Positions 25,101-31,325 of a stretch of 39,410 nucleotides of DNA are shown here, in pieces. Source of the DNA: Oerskovia douganii (lineage in GTDB: Bacteria; Actinomycetota; Actinomycetes; Actinomycetales; Cellulomonadaceae); contig NZ_JACSPN010000011.1 in assembly GCF_015142735.1 (NCBI RefSeq), positions 82,262 to 121,671 of the forward strand. Reading direction: 5' to 3'. The notes under the pieces were generated by a model. That model did not search any database. It saw nothing but the letters and a program-made list of their open reading frames with translations, and had not been told where the DNA came from. Position 1 is the first letter of the stretch, and the number at the start of each line of letters is the position of its first letter. A program made the position numbers and the translations under genes.

Positions 25101-25341
25101 GATGGTGCTCCTCGGTTGCTCGACTGCTCCGGGCGGCGCCCTGCCGACCGGATCTGAGGAAGGTCCCTCCCTCAGGTGTGCCCCCACGGGCGGCCGTGGA
25201 TCGCCGAGCGTGCCCTTCCCGGTGGGTGGCCCGCGCTCGGCACGTGGTGCCGGAGCCGTCCCTGGCGTCGTCGGCAGGGGTGCTCCGCGTCACACCGTCC
25301 CACGGGTCGTCGAGGAGCGCGCGGGGAGGAGGGGGTACGAG

Positions 25342-25370
25342 AAAAGGCCGTCCCGGTGGGGACGGCCTTT
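25342..25370 (-). terminator. Rho-independent terminator of tRNA unit, copy 1
   Basis: A 12-bp stem (25343-25354 with 25359-25370) with a 4-nt loop, followed on the minus strand by a short T run. It starts 4 nt after the CCA end of tRNA-Val. Confidence 0.9.
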
Positions 25371-25374
25371 GGTG

Positions 25375-25449
25375 TGGTGGGCGATACTGGGATCGAACCA
25401 GTGACCTCTTCCGTGTCAGGGAAGCGCGCTACCGCTGCGCCAATCGCCC
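25375..25449 (-). tRNA. tRNA-Val(GAC), copy 1
   Basis: A full cloverleaf with acceptor GGGCGAT/ATCGCCC, anticodon loop CTGACAC (anticodon GAC) and T-arm GGTTCGATCCC. Discriminator A at 25378 is followed by an encoded CCA (25375-25377). It is the last tRNA of the minus-strand unit. Confidence 0.96.
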
Positions 25450-25452
25450 AGG

Positions 25453-25473
25453 GCTGTTCTGCGGGAGAACAGC
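25453..25473 (-). other. Inter-tRNA hairpin between tRNA-Cys and tRNA-Val, copy 1
   Basis: An 8-bp perfect stem (25453-25460 with 25466-25473) with a 5-nt loop in the 46-nt spacer. It could guide processing of the precursor. It recurs identically in copy 2 at 26176-26196. Confidence 0.5.
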
Positions 25474-25495
25474 GCAAGGGTACTGCTGTGCTGAG

Positions 25496-25566
25496 AGGTG
25501 GAGATGGGATTCGAACCCACGTGCACGGCTTTGCAGGCCGCTGCCTCGCCTCTCGGCCACTCCACC
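25496..25566 (-). tRNA. tRNA-Cys(GCA), copy 1
   Basis: 71 nt with acceptor GGTGGAG/CTCCACC, anticodon loop CTGCAAA (GCA), T-arm GGGTTCGAATCCC and discriminator U, as expected for tRNA-Cys. CCA is not encoded. Confidence 0.96.
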
Positions 25567-25603
25567 AGGGACTCGAACCCGACCAGTCCGAAGACTTGAT
25601 CCG

Positions 25604-25675
25604 AGCGGACGACGGGATTCGAACCCGCGACCCTCACCTTGGCAAGGTGATGCTCTACCACTGAGCCACGTCCGC
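25604..25675 (-). tRNA. tRNA-Gly(GCC), copy 1
   Basis: 72 nt with acceptor GCGGACG/CGTCCGC, anticodon GCC in loop TTGCCAA, T-arm GGGTTCGAATCCC and discriminator U. CCA is not encoded. It is first in the minus-strand unit. Confidence 0.96.
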
Positions 25676-25723
25676 GCGACCGATGTCCTCCGGATCTCTC
25701 CGGCGTTTTTCGGCGCGTCACAG

Positions 25724-25754
25724 ACTCTAGCCGACAGATGGGGCAAGAGTCCAA
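25724..25754 (-). promoter_or_regulatory. Promoter of tRNA unit, copy 1
   Basis: On the minus strand TTGGAC (25749-25754) is followed by a 19-nt spacer and TAGAGT (25724-25729). The same two boxes with the same spacing precede copy 2, although the spacer sequence differs. Confidence 0.7.
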
Positions 25755-26061
25755 ATAGCCCCAGGTGGGAGGGGTGGGAAGGCGTGCCGGCGCACGGTGA
25801 GACGGGTGGTCGCGTCCGAGAAGGGCCTCCCGGGACGGGCGCACGCGCATGTCTCGGACGCGACCACCCGTCTCGCGTCGCAGCGTCCGGCCGGAGCCGT
25901 CGCTGACGGAGGTCGGGACGAGGGTGCGGGCGTGATCGAGCTGTCCCGCGCCGGGGATCGGCGAACCTGCCGCTCGCGGGGTGGCCTCGGCCTGGGGTGG
26001 AGCTCGGGTCCGGCGGTGGGGGGAGTGCGCCGTGCCGCTGCGTGCCGGCGGACCGGGGAAT
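25730..26061. other. Spacer between the two tRNA units
   Basis: This stretch of about 330 nt holds the copy 1 promoter and one large inverted repeat (25799-25874). Open frames here overlap the palindrome and resemble no protein I know. I see no convincing gene, IS end or att site. Confidence 0.6.
25799..25874. repeat. 23-bp perfect inverted repeat with 30-nt loop
   Basis: Arms 25799-25821 and 25852-25874 are exact reverse complements, the outer ends reading GAGACGGGTGG and its complement. The 30-nt loop is GC-rich. It lies upstream of the copy 1 promoter and downstream of the copy 2 terminator, and it is not in the duplicated block. Confidence 0.9.
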
Positions 26062-26064
26062 GAG

Positions 26065-26093
26065 AAAAGGCCGTCCCGGTGGGGACGGCCTTT
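26065..26093 (-). terminator. Rho-independent terminator of tRNA unit, copy 2
   Basis: The same 12-bp stem, 4-nt loop and T run as in copy 1. Confidence 0.9.
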
Positions 26094-26097
26094 GGTG

Positions 26098-26172
26098 TGG
26101 TGGGCGATACTGGGATCGAACCAGTGACCTCTTCCGTGTCAGGGAAGCGCGCTACCGCTGCGCCAATCGCCC
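26098..26172 (-). tRNA. tRNA-Val(GAC), copy 2
   Basis: Identical to copy 1, including anticodon GAC and the encoded CCA. Confidence 0.96.
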
Positions 26173-26218
26173 AGGGCTGTTCTGCGGGAGAACAGCGCAA
26201 GGGTACTGCTGTGCTGAG

Positions 26219-26289
26219 AGGTGGAGATGGGATTCGAACCCACGTGCACGGCTTTGCAGGCCGCTGCCTCGCCTCTCGGCCACTCCACC
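26219..26289 (-). tRNA. tRNA-Cys(GCA), copy 2
   Basis: Identical to copy 1, anticodon GCA, discriminator U, no encoded CCA. Confidence 0.96.
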
Positions 26290-26326
26290 AGGGACTCGAA
26301 CCCGACCAGTCCGAAGACTTGATCCG

Positions 26327-26398
26327 AGCGGACGACGGGATTCGAACCCGCGACCCTCACCTTGGCAAGGTGATGCTCTACCACTGAGCCACGTCCGC
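26327..26398 (-). tRNA. tRNA-Gly(GCC), copy 2
   Basis: Identical to copy 1, anticodon GCC, no encoded CCA. Confidence 0.96.
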
Positions 26399-26446
26399 GC
26401 GACCGATGTCCTCCGGATCTCTCCGGCGTTTTTCGGCGCGTCACAG

Positions 26447-26477
26447 ACTTTAGTGGACCGAAGCGCCGGGCGTCCAA
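26447..26477 (-). promoter_or_regulatory. Promoter of tRNA unit, copy 2
   Basis: On the minus strand TTGGAC (26472-26477), a 19-nt spacer and TAAAGT (26447-26452). Spacer bases are unlike copy 1, so the boxes themselves appear to be under selection. Confidence 0.7.
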
Positions 26478-26504
26478 CCGGACGAGCCGCGCATCGAGGA
26501 TCGG

Positions 26505-26510
26505 TAGCGT
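26505..26510 (+). promoter_or_regulatory. -10 element TAGCGT for the pabB-pabC transcript
   Basis: TAGCGT is followed by TGTCAC and a GTG at 26517. The transcript would start at this GTG, about 86 nt ahead of pabB. Confidence 0.5.
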
Positions 26511-26516
26511 TGTCAC

Positions 26517-26606
26517 GTGCCAGCTCAGCGATGCAGAACCCCCAGGATGCGCGACGTTCCGCGGCTTCCTGACGATCCGTCGACTCGGGGCAGGGGTGTC
26601 GAATGA
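26517..26606 (+). CDS. Possible leaderless leader peptide (29 codons) ahead of pabB
   Basis: A GTG-initiated 29-codon frame starts 6 nt after a TAGCGT -10 and ends in a TGA that overlaps the pabB ATG as ATGA. Many codons end in A or T, unlike real genes here, so the peptide sequence itself is probably not conserved. The likely role, if any, is to deliver ribosomes to the pabB start by termination-reinitiation. There is no run of a single amino acid that would suggest classical attenuation. Confidence 0.35.
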   Translation: MPAQRCRTPRMRDVPRLPDDPSTRGRGVE

Positions 26607-27865
26607 GGCGCGGGTCACGCTCCGAGCCCGCTGTCGAGGGGGCTGCGGCCCGCAGATCCCGGCGCTCTGACCTGCACGGGGACCACGAGACCGCTCCGGT
26701 CGCCCGCCCCTCCGGCCTTCCCGTCGAGCCCGTCCGTGACGCACCGGTCCGTGCAGCGGCCGGTTTCGCGTCCTTCGCGGGCCGCCACGGCACGGGCGTC
26801 GTCGAGTGCATCGACCTCACGGTCGACTCCGCGCGGCTCGCCGAGGGGCTCTGGTTCGTCGTCGCCGACTTCGAGGACCCCGCGCACGGCGGGCGAGCCC
26901 GCGCCTGGCGGTTCGCCCACCCCACGAGGAGCCGTGACGACCGCCCGACGGGAGCGGCGCCGTCGGGCGGGGAAGGGGCCTGGCGCGGACCGGACCCCGA
27001 TTCCTGGCGCAGCTCGCTGTCCCGCGACGAGTACCAGGCCGCCGTGGCGGCCGTCCGCGACGCCGTGCACGAGGGCGACGTCTACCAGGCCAACATCTGC
27101 CGCGTCCTGAGCGCGCCCCTGCCCGCAGGACGCGAGGAACCTGACGCCCGGGCCCTCGCCCGCGTCCTCGCCGCCGGGAACCCCGCACCGTACGCGGGCG
27201 CGATCCACGTCCCCGCGGCGAGCGGCGTCGACCCCGTGTGGGTCGTGACGGCCTCTCCCGAGCTGTTCCTGCGGCTCCAGGACGGCGTGCTGTCCTCGGG
27301 GCCCATCAAGGGCACCGCGCCCACGGTCGACGGCCTGCGCGAGAAGGACCGCACCGAGAACGTCATGATCACCGACCTCGTGCGCAACGACCTGCAGCGC
27401 GTGAGCGAGCCCGGTTCGGTCGAGGTCACGGACCTCCTGGCCGTCGAGGCGCACCCCGGCCTGGTGCACCTCGTCTCGCGCGTGCAGGGCAGCGTCTCGG
27501 TCGAGGACGGCGCGCCCGGCGGGCTGTGGGGGCAGGTGCTCGGCGCGACGTTCCCGCCCGCGTCCGTGTCGGGCGCGCCCAAGTCGTCGGCGCTGCGGAT
27601 CATCCGCGACCTCGAGCGCGGCCCCCGCGGCCCGTACTGCGGAGCCGTGGGCTGGGTCGACGGTGACGCGGGCGAGGCCGAGCTCGCCGTCGGGATCCGG
27701 ACGTTCTGGTGGGCCGACGACGAGCTGCGGTTCGGGACCGGCGCCGGCATCACGTGGGGCAGCGACCCGGTCGAGGAGTGGGAGGAGACCGAGCTCAAGG
27801 CTGCGCGGCTCGTCGCGCTCGCCTCGGGAGGTCCTGCGCCGACGAGCGCGGCTGCGGCAGACTGA
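26603..27865 (+). CDS. pabB: Aminodeoxychorismate synthase component I
   Basis: A 420-residue chorismate-binding enzyme that aminates chorismate to 4-amino-4-deoxychorismate for p-aminobenzoate and folate synthesis. Family landmarks are EGDVYQANICR, SGPIKGTAPT (Lys near 235), NVMITDLVRNDL, FPPASVSGAPK, RGPYCGAVGWVD and GAGITWGSDPVEEWEETELK. GPIKGT points to PabB rather than TrpE, and the pabC-like gene 4 nt downstream confirms it. The first 50 residues are Arg/Ala/Pro-rich and poorly typical, so a later start cannot be excluded. The glutaminase partner PabA is not in this window. It is probably co-transcribed with a short upstream frame. Confidence 0.9.
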   Translation: MRRGSRSEPAVEGAAARRSRRSDLHGDHETAPVARPSGLPVEPVRDAPVRAAAGFASFAGRHGTGVVECIDLTVDSARLAEGLWFVVADFEDPAHGGRARAWRFAHPTRSRDDRPTGAAPSGGEGAWRGPDPDSWRSSLSRDEYQAAVAAVRDAVHEGDVYQANICRVLSAPLPAGREEPDARALARVLAAGNPAPYAGAIHVPAASGVDPVWVVTASPELFLRLQDGVLSSGPIKGTAPTVDGLREKDRTENVMITDLVRNDLQRVSEPGSVEVTDLLAVEAHPGLVHLVSRVQGSVSVEDGAPGGLWGQVLGATFPPASVSGAPKSSALRIIRDLERGPRGPYCGAVGWVDGDAGEAELAVGIRTFWWADDELRFGTGAGITWGSDPVEEWEETELKAARLVALASGGPAPTSAAAAD

Positions 27866-27869
27866 GGTC

Positions 27870-28739
27870 ATGTCGATCGTCGTGTGGGTGGATGGGTCCT
27901 TCGTCGAGCCGCGGGAGCGCGCCCTGAGCGCGCTCGACCACGGCGTCACCGTGGGGGACGGGATCTTCGAGACGTGCGCCGTGTACGGCGGCCAGGCGTT
28001 CGCGCTGACCCGCCACCTGCGGCGCCTCGGCCGGTCCGCGGCCGGTATGGGGCTGCCGGAGCCCGACGAGGAGCGCATCCGCGACGGCGTCGCGCAGGTC
28101 CTCGCCGCAGCGGGGGCGAGCGCGGGACGTCTGCGCGTCACGGTCACGGGAGGCTTCGGGCCGCTGGGCTCGGGGCGCGAGGACGGTGCGGAGACCGTCG
28201 TCATCGCCGCGGGCCCCGCGTCGCCCGGCCCGACGTCCCGCGCGGTCCGCTCGCCCTGGGTGCGCAACGAGCGCTCGGCCGTGGCCGGGCTCAAGACGAC
28301 CTCCTACGCCGAGAACGTCGTCGCCCTCGCCGACGCCGTCGCGCGGGGCGGCGACGAGGCGATCCTCGCCAACACCGTCGGCGAGCTGTGCGAGGGCACG
28401 GGCGCGAACGTCCTCGTCGAGGTCGGCGGCGAGCTCCTGACGCCCCCGCTCTCGTCAGGGTGCCTGGCGGGCATCACGCGCGAGCTGCTCCTCGAGTGGG
28501 CCGCGGAGGACGGGCTGCCCGTCCGGGAGGCGCGTCTCCCGTTCGGGATCCTCGACCAGGTCGTGAATCCCGTGCCCGACGGCGGAGCCGCCCCGGGCGT
28601 CGGCCTCGCCCTCGCGGGGAGCGTGCGCAACATCCAGCCCGTCGTCTCGCTCGACGGGGTGCCGGTCGCCGCCGGGGCGCTGTCGCTCGCAGCCCGCGAG
28701 CTCTTCGACCGTCGACGACGCGAGCGCATGGACCCCTGA
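27870..28739 (+). CDS. pabC: Aminotransferase class IV, likely 4-amino-4-deoxychorismate lyase
   Basis: A 289-residue fold-type IV PLP enzyme. It begins VVWVDGSFVEPRERALSALDHGVTVGDGIFET, the usual opening of the family. The PLP Lys is in GLKTTSYAENV near 140, and EGTGANVLVEVGGELLTPPLSSGCLAG is the cofactor-phosphate region. Paired with pabB, it most likely splits aminodeoxychorismate into p-aminobenzoate and pyruvate; a branched-chain or D-amino-acid aminotransferase is less likely. The ATG follows the pabB stop by 4 nt with a TGAGGTC ribosome binding site spanning the junction, so the two are translationally coupled. Confidence 0.88.
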   Translation: MSIVVWVDGSFVEPRERALSALDHGVTVGDGIFETCAVYGGQAFALTRHLRRLGRSAAGMGLPEPDEERIRDGVAQVLAAAGASAGRLRVTVTGGFGPLGSGREDGAETVVIAAGPASPGPTSRAVRSPWVRNERSAVAGLKTTSYAENVVALADAVARGGDEAILANTVGELCEGTGANVLVEVGGELLTPPLSSGCLAGITRELLLEWAAEDGLPVREARLPFGILDQVVNPVPDGGAAPGVGLALAGSVRNIQPVVSLDGVPVAAGALSLAARELFDRRRRERMDP

Positions 28740-28930
28740 CGCGCGGTGGCTGGGCTCGGTCGACCGGTCGACGGCTGGCCGGTCGATCCCGGCGGACGAC
28801 CGGCGACATGGGCGGCGAGGCCCGGGATCGAGCCGATGCCGAGCCCGCAGCGCTACGCTGGGGGAGTCCCGTCGTGGTCGGTCGGGAGGCCGCTCTGGAG
28901 GCCAGTTCGCGATCTGGGTCGAAATACGGC

Positions 28931-28936
28931 TAATAT
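28931..28936 (+). promoter_or_regulatory. -10 element TAATAT for tRNA-Val(CAC)
   Basis: TAATAT is the best -10 match in the window and stands out in GC-rich sequence. Transcription would start near 28943, about 35 nt ahead of the tRNA. The -35 is not clear. Confidence 0.65.
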
Positions 28937-28977
28937 CTTCCAGGACGCACGGCCGGACCGAGAGGTTCAGTCGCAGC

Positions 28978-29049
28978 GGGCGATTGGCGCAGTGGTAGCG
29001 CGCTTCGTTCACACCGAAGAGGTCACTGGTTCGAACCCAGTATCGCCCA
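28978..29049 (+). tRNA. tRNA-Val(CAC)
   Basis: 72 nt with acceptor GGGCGAT/ATCGCCC, anticodon loop TTCACAC (anticodon CAC), T-arm GGTTCGAACCC and discriminator A. The following bases are CCG, so CCA is not encoded, in contrast to the two tRNA-Val(GAC) genes. Confidence 0.96.
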
Positions 29050-29056
29050 CCGAAGG

Positions 29057-29098
29057 AGAAGGCCCCTGATCAGCGGAAACGCTGATCAGGGGCCTTCT
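29057..29098. terminator. Terminator with GAAA tetraloop after tRNA-Val(CAC)
   Basis: A perfect 19-bp stem (29057-29075 with 29080-29098) capped by GAAA, a stable GNRA-type loop. It starts 8 nt after the tRNA and may also serve the convergent small gene. Confidence 0.85.
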
Positions 29099-29133
29099 GC
29101 GTGGTGTGATGTGCTCCGGGTGCGCGGCTCGGC

Positions 29134-29367
29134 TCAGGTGTTGAGGCCCAGCCCCTTGCGGCCCTTCGCGAAGTAGGCGATCGGGCCCACCCAGTTCGCG
29201 AGCATCGCCACGCCCCACGCGATCTTGGGGCCCTCGACCTCGTCCGCGGACCTCTTGGCCAGGTCGCGGTAGCCCGCGACCGTGAGCGAGATCTGCACGA
29301 GCGAGACCACCACCATCAGCGCCTTCTTGCGACCGCTGAACTCGTTCCACGACTTCTTGCGTGCCAT
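29134..29367 (-). CDS. Small two-helix membrane protein
   Basis: A 77-residue basic protein. Helix 1 is about 15-33 (ALMVVVSLVQISLTVAGY). Helix 2 is about 48-68 (IAWGVAMLANWVGPIAYF), followed by AKGRKG. The W...GPIAYF...GRK pattern resembles the PLDc_N-type membrane module found alone in many actinobacterial proteins. The function is unknown. The ATG at 29367 is preceded by GAGAGGGG. It is divergent from the drug exporter gene. Confidence 0.7.
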   Translation of the reverse strand: MARKKSWNEFSGRKKALMVVVSLVQISLTVAGYRDLAKRSADEVEGPKIAWGVAMLANWVGPIAYFAKGRKGLGLNT

Positions 29368-29408
29368 GAGCACCCCTCTCGTCTCCGGACGACGACCTGT
29401 TTCCCACG

Positions 29409-29414
29409 ACGCTA
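29409..29414 (-). promoter_or_regulatory. -10 element TAGCGT for the small membrane protein
   Basis: TAGCGT on the minus strand would start a transcript about 35 nt ahead of the ATG, leaving room for the GAGAGGGG ribosome binding site. Confidence 0.4.
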
Positions 29415-29586
29415 CGCGTGCTCCACCCGACGCGCGCGGCGCCTGGCTCCGGCCTACCCGCCCACGAGTGTCCGTGAGCCGGACGAGCCACGTCCCCCGC
29501 GGACCCGCGGTGCGCGGACCTCCGGGCGCCCCGCGCGCCCGAGCGAGCGGTTCACCGTCCAACAGGTCGACTGTCGTCGTCTGCCC

Positions 29587-29592
29587 TACCGT
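29587..29592 (+). promoter_or_regulatory. -10 element TACCGT for the MFS exporter
   Basis: TACCGT predicts transcription from about 29599, giving a 40-nt leader that includes the AGGAGG-like ribosome binding site before the ATG at 29639. Confidence 0.4.
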
Positions 29593-29638
29593 GAGGTCGG
29601 GGCGCAGGAGCCCGGGCCGTCGACAGGAGGGCAGTGCG

Positions 29639-31168
29639 ATGAGCGAGCGTGCACAGGGTGGTGGGCAGGTCGGCGCCAGGGCGGGCGGAGTCCTCGCGGC
29701 GACGTGCGTCTCGACGCTGGTGGTGAACGCGAACACCTCGGCGGTGAGCATCCTGCTCCCGGCGATCTCGCAGGACACCGGGACCTCCGTGACGACGCTC
29801 CAGTGGGCGGTCACTGGGTACTCCCTGGTCGGGGCGGCGGTCATCGTCACGTCGGGCTCGCTCGGCGACGTGTTCGGTCGCCGGCGCGTCTTCCAGCTCG
29901 GGCTGCTGCTGTTCGTCGTCTCGTGCGTGATGATCGCGCTCGCCGGTTCCGGGGGCATGGTGATCGCGGGCCGTGTGATCCAGGGGGCTGCGGGGGCGAC
30001 GATCCTGGCGTGCGGGCTGAGCCTGCTGTCGGTGGCGAACTCGGGCCAGGCGCAGATGCGTGCGGTGTCCTTGTGGGGCGCGGCGGCGGCGGTCGGCGCC
30101 GCGGCGGGCCCGCTGGTCGGGGGAGTCCTGGTCGGCGTCACGGGGTGGCAGGGGCTGTTCTGGATCGACGCGGTCGTCGCGGTCCTGTGCATGGTCCTGA
30201 CGGCCCTGACGGTCGCCGAGTCGAGCGACCCGGACCGGCCCAGGACGATCGACTACGCGGGCACGGTGCTCATCGCGCTGACCTTGACGCCCCTCATCCT
30301 GGGCGTGACCAAGAGCGGCGACTGGGGGTGGTTCGCGGTCCCCACCCTCGTCTGCTTCGCGATCACGATCGGGTCCGCGGTGGCGTTCGTCGCCGTCGAG
30401 AAGCGCGTGGCCGTGCCCCTCGTGGACCTCGCGCTGCTGCGCAACCGCGTCCTGGTCGGCTCGACCATCGCCATCCTCATCGGTGCGGGCACGATCAACG
30501 GCCTGATGTACCTCCTGAGCCTGTACTTCCAGGACCCCGCCACGTTGGGCTTCACGCCGCTCCAGGCGGGCCTCGCGACGCTTCCGGCCACGGTCGGGCT
30601 CGTGGTGATCGCCCCGCTCGTGCCGCGGCTCGCGGCGAGGATCGGCGGCCGTCAGACGATCGGCATCGGCTTCGCCCTGACCACGGCCGGCTTCGTCGTC
30701 GTCGGCTTCGTCCACGCGACGTGGCTCTACCCGGCGTTCCTGCTGCCGCTCGTCGCGATCGCGGTCGGCATGGGCCTGTCGAACAGCCCTGCGTCGGCCG
30801 CGGCGACGGCCGCGGTGCCCGAGAACCAGGTCGGCGGCGCCTCGGGGATCTCGAACATGGCCCGGTACGTCGGGGCGGCCGTGGCGACCGCGCTCGCGGC
30901 CACGATCTACGGCAACGTCATCGCGAACCGTGCGGCCGAGGGCGCCGCCCCCGACGCGGCCCTCGCCGCGGGGCTCGCCGCGGCCGCGTGGATGATGGCG
31001 GTCTTCAGCTTCCTCGGGGTCCTGATGGCGTTCGTCATCGGCCGCCACCGTGCGATGAAGGGGACGCTCGACGACGCCGCCGCGGCCGCTGCCGCGGTCT
31101 CCTACACCCTGCCCACGTCGGCGACGGCCGGGGTGCCGGCCGGTCGGACGGGCGCCGACCGGGGATGA
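29639..31168 (+). CDS. MFS exporter, DHA2 (EmrB/QacA) type
   Basis: A 509-residue integral membrane protein with about 14 predicted helices, the hallmark of the DHA2 drug:H+ antiporter family. Motif A is GSLGDVFGRRRVF between helices 2 and 3. VIAGRVIQGAAGA is motif B with its Arg, and AAAVGAAAGPLVGGVL is motif C of exporters. VTTLQWAVTGYSL in helix 2 is typical of EmrB-like pumps. Substrates cannot be predicted. The ATG has an AGGAGG-like ribosome binding site. No TetR or MarR regulator is adjacent. Confidence 0.9.
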   Translation: MSERAQGGGQVGARAGGVLAATCVSTLVVNANTSAVSILLPAISQDTGTSVTTLQWAVTGYSLVGAAVIVTSGSLGDVFGRRRVFQLGLLLFVVSCVMIALAGSGGMVIAGRVIQGAAGATILACGLSLLSVANSGQAQMRAVSLWGAAAAVGAAAGPLVGGVLVGVTGWQGLFWIDAVVAVLCMVLTALTVAESSDPDRPRTIDYAGTVLIALTLTPLILGVTKSGDWGWFAVPTLVCFAITIGSAVAFVAVEKRVAVPLVDLALLRNRVLVGSTIAILIGAGTINGLMYLLSLYFQDPATLGFTPLQAGLATLPATVGLVVIAPLVPRLAARIGGRQTIGIGFALTTAGFVVVGFVHATWLYPAFLLPLVAIAVGMGLSNSPASAAATAAVPENQVGGASGISNMARYVGAAVATALAATIYGNVIANRAAEGAAPDAALAAGLAAAAWMMAVFSFLGVLMAFVIGRHRAMKGTLDDAAAAAAAVSYTLPTSATAGVPAGRTGADRG

Positions 31169-31271
31169 ACGACGGCGGCCGCCGGGTGATGACCGGCCCG
31201 CAGTTCACTCGATCTGGATGACGTGCGACGGTCGCCGCCCGCCGCACACTCGGAGGAGAGCCGGACCGACC

Positions 31272-31325
31272 ATGCCGACGGAGGCACCCATGACCGTGCA
31301 CGAGCCCGCTCCGGAAGCACGATGA
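31272..31325 (+). CDS. Possible 17-residue leader peptide ahead of the GadC-like permease
   Basis: A short frame starts at ATG 31272 with GGAGGAG 13 nt upstream and ends in a TGA that overlaps the permease ATG (ATGA). It may load ribosomes for the permease, which otherwise has only a weak GGAAG site of its own. The frame is too short to judge codon bias. Confidence 0.3.
   Translation: MPTEAPMTVHEPAPEAR

Larger units (their letters stand above)
25339..25726. repeat. 388-bp perfect direct repeat, copy 1 (tRNA Gly-Cys-Val unit)
   Basis: Every base from 25339 to 25726 recurs at 26062-26449 (offset 723). The repeat holds three minus-strand tRNA genes, their spacers, the terminator and the transcript start up to the edge of the -10. 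Beyond the edges the copies diverge at once. Confidence 0.97.
26062..26449. repeat. 388-bp perfect direct repeat, copy 2 (tRNA Gly-Cys-Val unit)
   Basis: Identical base for base to 25339-25726. The gap between the copies is 335 bp of unrelated sequence. Confidence 0.97.

Noticed and set aside
25797..26063. 88-codon plus-strand frame in the tRNA spacer
   Set aside because: It begins within the 23-bp palindrome, has no ribosome binding site or -10 at the right distance, and its sequence resembles no protein I know.
25375..26398. Possible integrative element between two identical tRNA arrays (tRNA-flanked attL/attR)
   Set aside because: The 335-bp gap has no integrase or cargo, and the repeat covers three whole tRNA genes plus terminator rather than a tRNA 3' end. 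A tandem duplication is simpler.
26139..26925. Long minus-strand frames across tRNA copy 2 and the pabB start
   Set aside because: They would translate tRNA genes and the antisense of pabB, which is not credible coding.
28978..29049. Attachment site at tRNA-Val(CAC)
   Set aside because: No partial repeat of the tRNA 3' end lies nearby and no integrase gene is present. The T-arm similarity to tRNA-Val(GAC) is ordinary family likeness.
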